In this document: in pieces, positions 1-11,318 of the stretch
Layout of the letters: each line of letters begins with the position of its first letter
How positions within the stretch are numbered: the stretch's first letter is position 1
Assembly: GCA_000469685.2 (NCBI GenBank)
Contig: LS997565.1
Location: 49,774,001 to 49,838,000 of the forward strand
DNA length: 64,000 bases
Source: Haemonchus contortus
Taxonomy: Eukaryota; Nematoda; Chromadorea; Rhabditida; Trichostrongylidae
Reading direction: 5' to 3'
Translations under genes and position numbers: made by a program
The notes under the pieces: generated by a model
What the model was told of the DNA's origin: nothing
Databases searched by the model: none
The model's input: only the letters and a program-made list of their open reading frames with translations

Positions 1-510
1 TGAAGGCACGGCTCACGATAATTTTGGATCATCAGCTTTTAGACGAGAAATGAAAGTGATGGTCTAGAATAGTGCTAAAGTGTCGAAGAAAACGCGGAAA
101 TCGGCGAATTTAGAGAAATATAAGAAACTAGAAAGAAAAAGAAAAGGGACAGATAGAGCCGTAAAAATAGGGAATGGACGAGAACATGACGAGAGAAGTT
201 GCATGGAAGTGGCATTTAGACGAACTGTTCAAAAGCGCGCGCCCGCTTACAGCTGGCTGCAGTGGACTGCCTGCATGCAAGGTGTGGGTCCCGGTGGTAA
301 TAGTCCCGGTAACCTATACGGCTTTGACAACGTTCAGGAGCTCGTCCGCGTCTGGGTGTGTACATCGGGTAACCCAGATTTGAGGCCCTTAATACTTTCT
401 ACTCTTGCCGTTCTTCGACCCAACAGCGTCCTTCAGGCTATTCTTGGGAGTCACAGGTTCATCCAAAAGAGAGATCTCAGAAACCGTTTTTAATGCGAAC
501 TGTGCCTTCA
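1..510. repeat. MITE-like element, family M2 (GCACAGTTCACGAT ends)
   Basis: The window opens within the left inverted end (TGAAGGCACGGCTCACGATA) and the matching right end (CGAACTGTGCCTTCAA) lies at 494-510. The same pair of ends brackets 4402-4902, 38355-38694, 55829-56499 and 58911-59076, so this is a dispersed non-coding family with terminal inverted repeats. No transposase is encoded, and the internal sequences differ in length and content. The ends tend to finish in TTAA or TTCAA, so a TTAA-like target is possible but not established. Confidence 0.6.
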
Positions 511-812
511 ATTCCCAGTGGGACTTGAGGTGGGTCAAACAATTAGTTGGGGGTGCCCCTGAGTGACAATTCAAGCAACAACTAAACGACACTTGGAATA
601 CAAAGTGCTAGGCTTGCCTGGGATGATTCCAAATCAGCGTTTGGTTGCATATTTTTGTGGTGCGACTTGCATAACTGCAAGCTCCCACCCAGGCTTCTGA
701 CCCGTAGTTAGGGTATGAATTATTTGACATCAAGCAGAACGTATAGTCAGCTTACATGATACTTTTAAAAATAAGCAGCTGCACACTTTACAATTATACC
801 TCCTTCTTGAAG

Positions 813-3800
813 GTGTATGGGCTGGAGCTTCACTAAACTGCATGGTTTTGGCTTTAAATCGTGTCATTGAAATGATTCCTTCTGCAAGCCCCCTTCGCTT
901 TCTATTTAAAGGTTAGTTTCAACTCTCTGTATCGATATCTGTTCTTGTTTAATATATTCATACTTTTAGGTAAACTGTTGTACTTGTGGATGGTGCTGAT
1001 AGTGACATATATGGTACTCTCACCATTTTTAAACCGTCCTCATCCTTTCAGTACAGTAGCTTCTGCTTATATTAGTTCACCAATGATCACCGATGATGCT
1101 GACAAGGTTAGTTAGAAGTAGTTTACTTCTATACGAACCGCGAAAAGAATGAAGCGCATTTCGCCTGACAAATGAGGGATTAGCGCGTTCATGGTGTGGT
1201 ACGAGATGTTGGCGTCAAGTGTCGGTTAGTGCTGTCCCTAGACCCTAAACCATGTGGACTGTCCAGAAACTAACTATGCCTCCAGAAACTTTCCTGTAGT
1301 AGCTTGAAGAAGTCTAGAAAGATTTTCTTCCTTTTTTTCATATTCTTGTCTTTGTAAAACCTGCTAATCCCCACGCATGCTTTTCTCACAATTTTTTCCT
1401 GCTTTCATATTCGTCTCCGAACACATCTACACCCGTGGAACTTCATTCCGGGATCTGTTCATCACCAATTCCCCTGACTTATCAACTTTCACAACCCTTT
1501 CCAGATTACGAAAATTACCACGTTGAGAGAAACTCGCGGTGGTTGCGTGTTGCTGAGATGTTTGCATGGACTTTTATTTTTTGATTTTCTAATGTATTTA
1601 TTGCTTGAAAATAAGCAATGGTATCGGATAGTTGAGAATAGGGAAAGCGATTTTATTCTGCTCGAATGATTTTGGGATTTGGCGACCAAACGGCGTCTAG
1701 AGCAGGAGGCTGAGGGAGGTGATTATCACAACAGACCATTGGATCACAACAGTGGCTTCGGTTAGGAGAAACTGGCGGAAGTCAACAAAAGTAACATAAT
1801 CAGAAGATCAACACAAAAGATGTTTTTACTGGGATAAATTTCAAACTATTCCCACGTATCTAGACTACTACTACGTGCTCCATTGTCCCAATTTAACCAT
1901 TTCGCCCAACCACAGGGATGAGGTGGAATTAATATAAGTGAGAGATGATCGTTATGTAGTCGGACTGTCTTTTATAGTTAGCCTGTCCTTCAGATCTTTT
2001 CGATATTGATTTATAGCACGAAGATTTTCAGGAAGCAGCGTATTTCAATACACTTCTTCTACCAATCCATAATGTTGCCATCGTCATAGTACTATTCACT
2101 CTATACACAATCCTTTGTGTGCACGTCTTCCAAATGCGTCGTATTGCAAAACGAGGCACCTACAAATTGCAGTTACAGGTATGTGTCATGATCAATTGAT
2201 AGAGGGCAAAGGATCAAGTCTTGAGGTGTTAATCAATCCCTTCTGAAGGATGCGCCCACGCATTCGACTTCCATTCAGAACCGTAGTGGCGTATTGAATG
2301 CATATGTGGCCTATACAGTGAATTACGGTGGCCAAACGATGTACAAGTCAGTGCTTTCATCCTCCCAGACGAGTCTGGTACCAATTCACTGACCCCGGAG
2401 GGATGGAAGGCTCGGTTCGCTCAAGCGGATCTTGATCCTGGATTCGAACCCCGTCGACTTTTGAATTTGTATAGTACTGTAAGGAATTTTCGTCGGAGCT
2501 TGCGAAGGCTTTGATTTGTACTACTCTTAGGTAAGCTACGCATCCGAACTCATTATCACGCCGCATATGGGTTGCCGGTCCCGTTCCCGAGGGCAGATTT
2601 CCGCCAAGATCCCTCTCTTCTTCGAATAAAGACCGAGATTCTTAAAATGGTTGTTTCATAAGTAGCGAAGGCCTTGACCCATTAAAAATGATGGCATACG
2701 CCGGCCCACACCGGAATTGGTAAGTGAAAGGCCCATTCAAGTGGGAAAAGGCTAACTGTCATAAAATGATCTTCAGAATTGGTCAGTTTTCAGTTGTACA
2801 TTGGCTGGCTACCGCAATCATTGTATAGGCCACATACGCATTCAATACGCTATTATGATGCCCAGTGAAAGTTGAATGCGGAGCGCAACCCTCAGACAGG
2901 ATTGATTAACGCCGAAAGGCTCTATACGTCTATCTTTTTAACTACGCTACGCTTGTGTGGAAAAGTAACGGTGCCATACTTATCGAGAAACTTGTAGGAT
3001 TTTACATTTTGTTATCGGTCTGCAGCTGCAGTCGATCCGTAAAGGCAGAACAAGTTGTATATCTTATGACCTTATTCCAAAATTTGCATTTTTATAGCCT
3101 CTAAATTTGAAGGGATGACTACGGTCGAAGCAAAGATGTCTCTAATTCTTAGTGCTGCTTCGTAATTCATGACGGTCAATTCCAGCTCTTCGTTCAAGTT
3201 CTTATGATTTGTTCAACAACCACCATGACAGCTCTTCTCTATTCGGCCATGATATTTATCACGGTGTCACGAAACGTTGCCATTGCAGCAAACGTCTTAT
3301 GGCAGCTGAGCCACGGTATATTATTTTTATTATTAATACCAATTACTTGGTGATATCTGTAGCATGTGTATGGGAACCCTCTATGTTGCTTCTTTCACTT
3401 TGTTACTTGCTATTTTTTCGCTTCATTATGTTACAGCACGGTAGCAAAAGGGAGTTATGAGCATCTCCCTTGAACTTTGAAAAAATTTGAAAGAAAATCT
3501 GCTCGCTTTGGGCACCATGCCCTTACCCGTTTCAATACCCCTACGCCTTCAGCTTGGTAAGCTTGTCACTGCTCATAAATATAGCGTGATGATAGGTGAT
3601 CAACATTAATATAATAGTGAACTTAGGTGACAAAGGCTGTGGTAAGTTCTTCCCGAAAAACGCGTCGTGCTTGCCGCATCCGTTCGCGCACAGTCGCGCG
3701 CGACGCAGTGAACGGTCTCAATTCCCATGGAAAGATACGGTAGTATTCGAGGAACCACTGCAGCTTGCTGTGAGAGTTCGGGGAAAAGTACCCCCACCCT

Positions 3801-4130
3801 GTAACGATAGTTCGAACCTGAAACCAATTTTTCCTCCCACAACACAACACCTTTACGATAGTTCTGTTTCGTGATGTAGGAACGTAATGCTTTACTGATA
3901 GGAAAAGTAATTCTTGAAAGTAAACTTTCTTGCCATGCATATCCTTACCTTTATTTTACTCTCTACCTTATACCATCTAATCTGCATGTGGAAAGATCTA
4001 TTTAGGATTTCATGCGATCGTCTACCTTTGCCTGAATCGTGATATTAGTTACGAGATATCGAAAATGTTCACGAGAAGGAGGAAGATACGAACATCCAAT
4101 GTGATAACCGTTGCTACAATTCGGGCGTGA
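813..4130 (+). CDS. SRT-family chemoreceptor, gene A (5' exons outside window)
   Basis: The last five exons of a seven-transmembrane SRT-type chemoreceptor are present: 813-911, 970-1106, 2032-2178, 3186-3315 and 4006-4130 (TGA). Phases join cleanly: phase 1, 1, 0, 0, 1. Visible family signatures are a W-x-GA...C-M-x-L-x-LNR block (TM3 and its cytoplasmic end), a HPF...SPMITDD loop, a long TM5 exon ending in a KLQLQ linker, and a final QLSHG-FHAIVYLCLNR block (TM7). The protein probably detects small chemicals at sensory cilia; the ligand is unknown. Exons 1-3 (start codon, YNCS region, TM1-2) should lie upstream of base 1, and none was found at 1-812. Introns hold SINE-like repeats at 2225-2457 and 2795-2925. 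No disabling change is seen in the part present. Confidence 0.85.
2225..2457 (-). repeat. dispersed SINE-like repeat, copy 1
   Basis: A repeat of about 230 bp is found at nine places in the window. On the minus strand it begins with a tRNA B-box-like GGTTCGAATCC and runs through a conserved GACTCGTCTGGGAGGAT stretch and a GTATAGGCCACATA stretch. The best copy (61886-62165) also has an A-box-like start. A tRNA-derived SINE is my inference. It lies inside an intron of gene A. Confidence 0.55.
2795..2925 (+). repeat. dispersed SINE-like repeat, copy 2 (3' part)
   Basis: This has the same body sequence as copy 1 (TGTATAGGCCACATACGCAT and following) but in the opposite orientation and without the tRNA-like head. 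It also lies in an intron of gene A. Confidence 0.5.
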
Positions 4131-4401
4131 GATCCACCAATAAATTCGTGGATATGCAAACTTCAACGGAAGTTCCACTACATGGAACTCAGCTCGAATT
4201 CACGAGCCTTCATCATCAAAGGTTGATACGATTTGGAAATAAACAATATATTATTTAAAGATTATTGAAATTATAGTTTCTAGACAAAGCGTGCTTTTGC
4301 TTACAGATGTTTTACTGATTTCTTTGAATGAAATTATGCATGTGTCTCGATATTTCACAGTGGACCTAAAAATCCAAAAACAAGCTTTACAGACGGTGAG
4401 C

Positions 4402-4902
4402 TAAAGGAACAATTCACGATAACTTTGAGGTGCCCTTTTTGAAGTTGGCAAGCGGAACTATTGACGTCGAGCAGTTCATCGACGGCGAAGAAGGCGAGAG
4501 AATCCGCCAAAAACAAGGCTTCTTAAAAGTAGTGGAAGTAGAAGTTGTACAAGATCACCATGACGGGAATGGTATGTAATAGGTGTGTGGACGGGATTCG
4601 ACTTGGTCTGATGCGCAAAGAGCTGACTTCATCGAGCCGAAATTGTTCGAGACTACCTTCCACTATCACCATGGATTGTGATAAGTGTTTAAACTTCCCA
4701 GTCCCTCGCAGCCTCCACAACGCCCTTGAAGCTCGTCCACTATGGGTGGGGCATTCACACGATGCAATCTCTAGCCCCTCATTGTGCTCTATCCAGGAGG
4801 TTTTTCGAGCTTATAACGGCATATATGGTATGAGGGATGTCCTCGAATCCATACCGTGGGAAAATATCCTAAGCCATTTTTATTGTAAACTGTGCCTTTA
4901 AT
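4402..4902. repeat. MITE-like element, family M2
   Basis: Left end AACAATTCACGATAACTTTG, right end ATTGTAAACTGTGCCTTTAA; about 500 bp without a convincing coding sequence. It stands between the end of receptor A and the first PLE composite. The rest of 4131-5248 shows nothing I can assign. Confidence 0.6.
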
Positions 4903-5248
4903 AAATACATGCAGTCCTGGAATAGCGATTCAGAACTTCTATGTTCTTGTCATTTAAAGGCTTCTCTACAAACCAAGTGTTACTGCTTGAGTGGATTGCG
5001 TAAGGTAGAAATTGAATCAAAGAGCTGATGCGAAGTAGCAAAGGCATTGGTGAGTAAAGGGCCTCAAAGGATGTATCAAAATGTTGTTCCTTGTATTCCA
5101 TGAATATAGTTCACGGCCAAGCACATGATTATTTGAGAACACCCCAAGTCCTAAGTCTACTGTCATTTCGTCTTTGTTTACAGCAACGGCAAATCGTGCG
5201 TCGAGTACATACTTTAGTTTCGATGAGACAACGCAATGACGCATCAAC

Positions 5249-5260
5249 GAAATTCTTAGT
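5249..5260 (+). repeat. target-site duplication, left of PLE composite 1
   Basis: GAAATTCTTAGT here is repeated exactly at 12371-12382. The PLE sequence starts immediately inside both copies. An exact 12-bp match is unlikely by chance at these two positions. Confidence 0.8.
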
Positions 5261-5558
5261 CTCCAACTTCTCTCTTGCTTTAACCTCGGCATAGATGTTC
5301 CTAGTTACAATATTCTTGTGCCGTGCGAGGTTGTTAGGTGGAACTTTTATTAATCACAACGGCCTAACGTTTCGACGTTCTCGTCGTCTTCAGAGGCCTG
5401 AAGCAATTCGAGACATTTGCACAATGTCCAAAAAGCGCACTCCCCCATGGCGAATATGACAGCGAATTCAAAACCCATAATTGAAACATAACTCACCAAG
5501 GTTCCACCGATCAAGCGGAATAAAATCCGCTGCCGCCACAAGCGACTGTCAGTAGCGA
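5261..5558 (-). repeat. PLE pLTR (terminal, 3' of copy 1)
   Basis: A 298-bp LTR-like segment repeated at 8274-8571 and 11287-11568 (same sense), and at 12114-12370, 16637-16899 and 21967-22265. On the minus strand it starts at TCGCTACTGACAG and ends at GTTGGAG, the latter already inside the first codons of the ORF (ATG at 5292). It contains a hammerhead-like motif at 5361-5398. Confidence 0.85.
5361..5398 (-). ncRNA. hammerhead-ribozyme-like motif in PLE pLTR
   Basis: On the minus strand: stem I strand GGCCT, core box CTGAAGA, stem II GACG-AGAA-CGTC, then GAAAC, GTT and the stem I partner AGGCC (5 bp, perfect). This is the order of a hammerhead ribozyme with a minimal stem III (AC/GT with no loop). 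Minimal hammerheads are known in Penelope-like elements. It departs from the textbook core by one extra C between CTGAAGA and stem II. Cleavage activity is inferred, not shown. Confidence 0.65.
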
Positions 5559-5632
5559 ATGAGACTTATTGGCTGTCTCCCTTATACGTGTGATACTTGT
5601 GATAAGGAAGATCACGTTGTAATGCTACTGAG

Positions 5633-8305
5633 TCACAAGTCGCAGTGCGGTATATATGGCAAAAGATCGTTGGTTATGGACGGGCACTCATCTCTACCGT
5701 TCATTTCAGGATTTCTTTTGAAAATCCAGAACGCCTCTAATGCCTTTCTCGCTGAAATCTCCGTCTCCTGCGCTAATATCGTGCACTTAACTTCAAAGTT
5801 GTCGCCGTTATGCTCCTCAATTTTATGCCTTCCAAGCGCTGTTATCAGGCTGCCACGCCTCATACTAGCTAGATGTTCTTTTATTCGTGTAGCTAGTTGT
5901 CTGCCCGTTTCTCCGATGTATGTTGACCCACATGTCCGGCATTCTATCTGGTAGATCACGCCTATCAGGGCGCAATCCCCTGTTTTTCCGTAAGGACATA
6001 TGATGCAACCTTTCGTTATGCACTGCTTGTCGTGGAGCCTATTCCGAACTAATAGCTGCTTGATATTGTTATTAGGAATATTCACTAATTGCACAACATC
6101 TTGCAGCCCAGCTCTGAAAATGCTCCGCTGTATAGCATTGCTAACTTTATCGGAGATGAAGGGAAGACATAGTGGTAATTTATTTCGAGGCGTAACGCGC
6201 TGTGTATTAGTGCGAGATTTTTTACAACCTCGTGATACCGTATAACCGTTCACAGCAGCTATCTCACAAGCTAAACGTCGGGATTCGAGTCGTTCAGCTT
6301 CACCCGCGCAGACACTTGTTGCTGTTCTCAACATGTTGCTGACGACTGCACGTTTAACGGCTTGCGGATGAGCTGATGTAGCGTGAAGTAAGATATTCTT
6401 CGAACTAGTTTTACGGTACCACTTCACACTAACAACGCCACTGGATACTTTGACCTGAGTGTTGAGGTAAGGGAGCCAACCATCACGTGGAACTTCTCGG
6501 GTGAGTTTAATGTGCTGCGACTGTTCATTCATGATACGAAAACACTCGTCCATTTCGAACTGTGTTGATGTTACGATGAAACAGTCATCTATATATCTAC
6601 AGTACATTAAAGGATTCCGTTCTAGAACCGGCTCTTCGATTCTGCCCATGAAGCACACAGCAAGAACCGGTGCTAGTCGTTGTCCCATAGCAAGACCTCT
6701 GACTTGAGAAAAGTACTTTCCTGCCCATTTGAAGATGTTACACATCAAGCATTCCTTGACCAACGTCATTATATGCATTTTACTAAGTCCAAAGGTATTA
6801 ATATTATTAGCATGCCTATCTAGCATTTCAGATAATGCTTGTAGAGCATGCTCGTTTTGGACATTAGTATAAAGCGAAACGACGTCGAATGACTCGATTA
6901 CATTGCTCTTACCGAGGTCTGAGCTATGTAATAGTTCAAGAAAATGCTTAGTACTGGGCAGGTGAGATGGAACCATGGGCAACAGCTGGCTTACAATACT
7001 ATTGAGAAACCACGAGATCCTATCAGTTGGTCCCCCCACACAACTAATAATTGGCCGAATTTTAAATGTATCCGGTGAAGTAGACAGCGCTTCGTTTGAG
7101 GAGAGTTTATGGGTCTTTATGAGGCTATAGAAAACTGGACAGTTTGGGCTATCCAGTTTGAGTCTACTGACCAACTTTTCATCAATACCCGCAGACTTTG
7201 CAACACTCAACCATACATGATTGAGGCGACTACATTGTGATGAAAAGTCCTTCTCAGTCACGCGACGGTAAACAGAGGAGTCGCTGAGATGGAGTTCGGT
7301 TATGGCTCGGTCAAGTGTCTGAGACATAACGACGAACTCCCCACCTTTATCACTAACCGTTATGCGTAGCGTTCCATTCGATCTTAACTCGCGCAATTCC
7401 TTTAACCCCTGCCTTTGCTTGTACGTTAAGTTTGAACTTCGAAGCCTTCTGTTCTGGTTCAGAACAGTTAGGACTCCCGCAGATAAGATCTTGAACTTAA
7501 CGTCAGCCTCGGGCGCCGGTGGGGGTTCCTTATAAAAATTACGCGGGAATGGTACAGATGTTATCAAATTTCGGTTAGGATTAGGAGTTTGCGACTCTTG
7601 ATCCCGTCTGCTCCTAGTACGCAGTAGATCTCTGAACCTCTGGAGACCTCCGACAACTTGGCGGAACGTATGTGCATTCACGTTTTGTGCAGGTGCGAAA
7701 GACGGACCCAAGCTCAACACGTCTAATGCATTAGAGGAGAGATGAGTGTTTCCAAGAACCGTGACCCGTGTCAAATTACCATCACTCCGTGCTCCGTGGC
7801 TTGTGTGATGGTGGACCGTGGTGGAATGGGTTTCGTGACTGTGGGCATTCTCATGATGAGATTTACACAGTCTTTCGTACTTCGCACCCAGGGTTGATTT
7901 TGCCGCTGATCGGATAGAATTGCAAATTCGTCTCGACTCACCCTCAATCCTCCTCCAAGTCTGATCGCGCAGAAGACGCTGGCAAGCTCGTTCTTTTGAT
8001 ATACACTTCAACAAAGAAGAATACAACATGCGCTGTTTCTCTTTGATCACTGCACTCAAAATCGAGCGATAAATGGACGTTATCTTCGGGTGATCTTCAG
8101 ATAAACCGCATGTTGATCCTATCTTCTTGTTGAAAATGAACCGCGGAAGCATGCCGGTTGTTCTGCATCGTTGGAGGAACTTCAGCGATTGTCGGGTGGC
8201 CACCACCTTCTGACGAAGCGAAACCGCTTCGCGCACTAGAGAGAAGAGGTTCGGCGGTACCTCGTCAAACAGTCTCCAACTTCTCTCTTGCTTTAACCTC
8301 GGCAT
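5633..8305 (-). CDS. PLE polyprotein, copy 1: reverse transcriptase with C-terminal GIY-YIG endonuclease
   Basis: An intact 890-aa ORF. The N-terminal part has a His-rich patch (about residues 148-170) and the PLE-typical SLGPSFAP motif. The reverse-transcriptase core shows DKGGEFVVM, a SLIKTHK...IRPIIS block, motif A SFDVVSLYTNV (about residue 470), motif B GLAMGQRLAP and catalytic motif C YIDD (about residue 570). A Cys-rich linker (CITKGCIICPYGKTGDC) precedes a GIY-YIG nuclease (IYQIECRTCGSTYIGETG...R...EH, about 775-880). The protein would nick DNA and prime reverse transcription of its own RNA. The start ATG at 8305 is shared by all full copies and lies at the pLTR end. It is nearly identical to copy 2 (a handful of residue changes), so the element is young. 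Confidence 0.93.
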   Translation of the reverse strand: MPRLKQERSWRLFDEVPPNLFSLVREAVSLRQKVVATRQSLKFLQRCRTTGMLPRFIFNKKIGSTCGLSEDHPKITSIYRSILSAVIKEKQRMLYSSLLKCISKERACQRLLRDQTWRRIEGESRRICNSIRSAAKSTLGAKYERLCKSHHENAHSHETHSTTVHHHTSHGARSDGNLTRVTVLGNTHLSSNALDVLSLGPSFAPAQNVNAHTFRQVVGGLQRFRDLLRTRSRRDQESQTPNPNRNLITSVPFPRNFYKEPPPAPEADVKFKILSAGVLTVLNQNRRLRSSNLTYKQRQGLKELRELRSNGTLRITVSDKGGEFVVMSQTLDRAITELHLSDSSVYRRVTEKDFSSQCSRLNHVWLSVAKSAGIDEKLVSRLKLDSPNCPVFYSLIKTHKLSSNEALSTSPDTFKIRPIISCVGGPTDRISWFLNSIVSQLLPMVPSHLPSTKHFLELLHSSDLGKSNVIESFDVVSLYTNVQNEHALQALSEMLDRHANNINTFGLSKMHIMTLVKECLMCNIFKWAGKYFSQVRGLAMGQRLAPVLAVCFMGRIEEPVLERNPLMYCRYIDDCFIVTSTQFEMDECFRIMNEQSQHIKLTREVPRDGWLPYLNTQVKVSSGVVSVKWYRKTSSKNILLHATSAHPQAVKRAVVSNMLRTATSVCAGEAERLESRRLACEIAAVNGYTVSRGCKKSRTNTQRVTPRNKLPLCLPFISDKVSNAIQRSIFRAGLQDVVQLVNIPNNNIKQLLVRNRLHDKQCITKGCIICPYGKTGDCALIGVIYQIECRTCGSTYIGETGRQLATRIKEHLASMRRGSLITALGRHKIEEHNGDNFEVKCTILAQETEISARKALEAFWIFKRNPEMNGRDECPSITNDLLPYIPHCDL

Positions 8306-8571
8306 AGATGTTCCTAGTTACAATATTCTTGTGCCGTGCGAGGTTGTTAGGTGGAACTTTTATTAATCACAACGGCCTAACGTTTCGACGTTCTCGTCGT
8401 CTTCAGAGGCCTAAAGCAATTCGAGACATTTGCACAATGTCCAAAAAGCGCACTCCCCCATGGCGAATATGACAGCGAATTCAAAACCCATAATTGAAAC
8501 ATAACTCACCAAGGTTCCACCGATCAAGCGGAATAAAATCCGCTGTCGCCACAAGCGACTGTCAGTAGCGA
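8274..8571 (-). repeat. PLE pLTR (between tandem copies)
   Basis: A 298-bp segment shared by both units: the 3' end of copy 2 and the 5' end of copy 1. It overlaps the first codons of copy 1. Its length equals that of the 5261-5558 pLTR. Confidence 0.85.
8374..8411 (-). ncRNA. hammerhead-ribozyme-like motif in PLE pLTR
   Basis: The same 38-nt fold as at 5361-5398: GGCCT/AGGCC stem I, CTGAAGA and GAAAC core boxes, 4-bp stem II with AGAA loop. Between two head-to-tail units, self-cleavage here would separate unit-length RNAs; that role is inferred. Confidence 0.65.
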
Positions 8572-8645
8572 ATGAGACTTATTGGCTGTCTCCCTTATAC
8601 GTGTGATACTTGTGATAAGGAAGATCACGTTGTAATGCTACTGAG

Positions 8646-11318
8646 TCACAAGTCGCAGTGCGGTATATATGGCAAAAGATCGTTGGTTATGGACGGGCAC
8701 TCATCTCTACCGTTCATTTCAGGATTTCTTTTGAAAATCCAGAACGCCTCTAATGCCTTTCTCGCTGAAATCTCCGTCTCCTGCGCTAATATCGTGCACT
8801 TAACTTCAAAGTTGTCGCCGTTATGCTCCTCAATTTTATGCCTTCCAAGCGCTGTTATCAGGCTGCCACGCCTCATACTAGCTAGATGTTCTTTTATTCG
8901 TGTAGCTAGTTGTCTGCCCGTTTCTCCGATGTATGTTGACCCACATGTCCGGCATTCTATCTGGTAGATCACGCCTATCAGGGCGCAATCCCCTGTTTTT
9001 CCGTAAGGACATATGATGCAACCTTTCGTTATGCACTGCTTGTCGTGGAGCCTATTCCGAACTAATAGCTGCTTGATATTGTTATTAGGAATATTCACTA
9101 ATTGCACAACATCTTGCAGCCCAGCTCTGAAAATGCTCCGCTGTATTGCATTGCTAACTTTATCGGAGATGAAGGGAAGACATAGTGGTAATTTATTTCG
9201 AGGCGTAACGCGCTGTGTATTAGTGCGAGATTTTTTACAACCTCGTGATACCGTATAACCGTTCACAGCAGCTATCTCACAAGCTAAACGTCGGGATTCG
9301 AGTCGTTCAGCTTCACCCGTGCAGACACTTGTTGCTGTTCTCAACATGTTGCTGACGACTGCACGTTTAACGGCTTGCGGATGAGCTGATGTAGCGTGAA
9401 GTAAGATATTCTTCGAACTAGTTTTACGGTACCACTTCACACTAACAACGCCACTGGATACTTTGACCTGAGTGTTGAGGTAAGGGAGCCAACCATCACG
9501 TGGAACTTCTCGGGTGAGTTTAATGTACTGCGACTGTTCATTCATGATACGAAAACACTCGTCCATTTCGAACTGTGTTGATGTTACGATGAAACAGTCA
9601 TCTATATATCTACAGTACATTAAAGGATTCCGTTCTAGAACCGGCTCTTCGATTCTGCCCATGAAGCACACAGCAAGAACCGGTGCTAGTCGTTGTCCCA
9701 TAGCAAGACCTCTGACTTGAGAAAAGTACTTTCCTGCCCATTTGAAGATGTTACACATCAAGCATTCCTTGACCAACGTCATTATATGCATTTTACTAAG
9801 TCCAAAGGTATTAATATTATTAGCATGCCTATCTAGCATTTCAGATAATGCTTGTAGAGCATGCTCGTTTTGGACATTAGTATAAAGCGAAACGACGTCG
9901 AATGACTCGATTACATTGCTCTTACCGAGGTCTGAGCTATGTAATAGTTCAAGAAAATGCTTAGTACTGGGCAGGTGAGATGGAACCATGGGCAACAGCT
10001 GGCTTACAATACTATTGAGAAACCACGAGATCCTATCAGTTGGTCCCCCCACACAACTAATAATTGGCCGAATTTTAAATGTATCCGGTGAAGTAGACAG
10101 CGCTTCGTTTGAGGAGAGTTTATGGGTCTTTATGAGGCTATAGAAAACTGGACAGTTTGGGCTATCCAGTTTGAGTCTACTGACCAACTTTTCATCAATA
10201 CCCGCAGACTTTGCAACACTCAACCATACATGATTGAGGCGACTACATTGTGATGAAAAGTCCTTCTCAGTCACGCGACGGTAAACAGAGGAGTCGCTGA
10301 GATGGAGTTCGGTTATGGCTCGATCAAGTGTCTGAGACATAACGACGAACTCCCCACCTTTATCACTAACCGTTATGCGTAGCGTTCCATTCGATCTTAA
10401 CTCGCGCAATTCCTTTAACCCCTGCCTTTGCTTGTACGTTAAGTTTGAACTTCGAAGCCTTCTGTTCTGGTTCAGAACAGTTAGGACTCCCGCAGATAAG
10501 ATCTTGAACTTAACGTCAGCCTCGGGCGCCGGTGGGGGTTCCTTATAAAAATTACGCGGGAATGGCACAGATGTTATCAAGTTTCGGTTAGGATTAGGAG
10601 TTTGCGACTCTTGATCCCGTCTGCTCCTAGTACGCAGTAGATCTCTGAACCTCTGGAGACCTCCGACAACTTGGCGGAACGTATGTGCATTCACGTTTTG
10701 TGCAGGTGCGAAAGACGGACCCAAGCTCAACACGTCTAATGCATTAGAGGAGAGATGAGTGTTTCCAAGAACCGTGACCCGTGTCAAATTACCATCACTC
10801 CGTGCTCCGTGGCTTGTGTGATGGTGGACCGTGGTGGAATGGGTTTCGTGACTGTGGGCATTCTCATGATGAGATTTACACAGTCTTTCGTACTTCGCAC
10901 CCAGGGTTGATTTTGCCGCTGATCGGATAGAATTGCAAATTCGTCTCGACTCACCCTCAATCCTCCTCCAAGTCTGATCGCGCAGAAGACGCTGGCAAGC
11001 TCGTTCTTTTGATATACACTTCAACAAAGAAGAATACAATATGCGCTGTTTCTCTTTGATCACTGCACTCAAAATCGAGCGATAAATGGACGTTATCTTC
11101 GGGTGATCTTCAGATAAACCGCATGTTGATCCTATCTTCTTGTTGAAAATGAACCGCGGAAGCATGCCGGTCGTTCTGCATCGTTGGAGGAACTTCAGCG
11201 ATTGTCGGGTGGCCACCACCTTCTGACGAAGCGAAACCGCTTCGCGCACTGGAGAGAAGAGGTTCGGCGGTACCTCGTCAATCAGTCTCCAACTTCTCTC
11301 TTGCTTTAACCTCGGCAT
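8646..11318 (-). CDS. PLE polyprotein, copy 2: reverse transcriptase with GIY-YIG endonuclease
   Basis: A second intact 890-aa ORF in direct tandem with copy 1, exactly 3013 bp away. All key motifs are kept: DKGGEFVVM, SFDVVSLYTNV, GLAMGQRLAP, YIDD, the Cys-rich linker and YIGETG. It differs from copy 1 at only a few residues (for example I for F at residue 13, P for L at residue 23, I for M near residue 93, Y for H and T for A in the C-terminal half). No stop or frameshift. Its upstream pLTR (11287-11568) has lost part of the hammerhead motif. Confidence 0.93.
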   Translation of the reverse strand: MPRLKQERSWRLIDEVPPNLFSPVREAVSLRQKVVATRQSLKFLQRCRTTGMLPRFIFNKKIGSTCGLSEDHPKITSIYRSILSAVIKEKQRILYSSLLKCISKERACQRLLRDQTWRRIEGESRRICNSIRSAAKSTLGAKYERLCKSHHENAHSHETHSTTVHHHTSHGARSDGNLTRVTVLGNTHLSSNALDVLSLGPSFAPAQNVNAHTFRQVVGGLQRFRDLLRTRSRRDQESQTPNPNRNLITSVPFPRNFYKEPPPAPEADVKFKILSAGVLTVLNQNRRLRSSNLTYKQRQGLKELRELRSNGTLRITVSDKGGEFVVMSQTLDRAITELHLSDSSVYRRVTEKDFSSQCSRLNHVWLSVAKSAGIDEKLVSRLKLDSPNCPVFYSLIKTHKLSSNEALSTSPDTFKIRPIISCVGGPTDRISWFLNSIVSQLLPMVPSHLPSTKHFLELLHSSDLGKSNVIESFDVVSLYTNVQNEHALQALSEMLDRHANNINTFGLSKMHIMTLVKECLMCNIFKWAGKYFSQVRGLAMGQRLAPVLAVCFMGRIEEPVLERNPLMYCRYIDDCFIVTSTQFEMDECFRIMNEQSQYIKLTREVPRDGWLPYLNTQVKVSSGVVSVKWYRKTSSKNILLHATSAHPQAVKRAVVSNMLRTATSVCTGEAERLESRRLACEIAAVNGYTVSRGCKKSRTNTQRVTPRNKLPLCLPFISDKVSNAIQRSIFRAGLQDVVQLVNIPNNNIKQLLVRNRLHDKQCITKGCIICPYGKTGDCALIGVIYQIECRTCGSTYIGETGRQLATRIKEHLASMRRGSLITALGRHKIEEHNGDNFEVKCTILAQETEISARKALEAFWIFKRNPEMNGRDECPSITNDLLPYIPHCDL

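Noticed and set aside
5559..6707. Plus-strand ORFs of 68-131 codons inside the PLE copies, repeated at 8572-9720 and 16900-18048, with mirror versions in copies 3 and 5
   Set aside because: They are antisense shadows of the conserved GIY-YIG and reverse-transcriptase coding sequence. They recur only because the element recurs.
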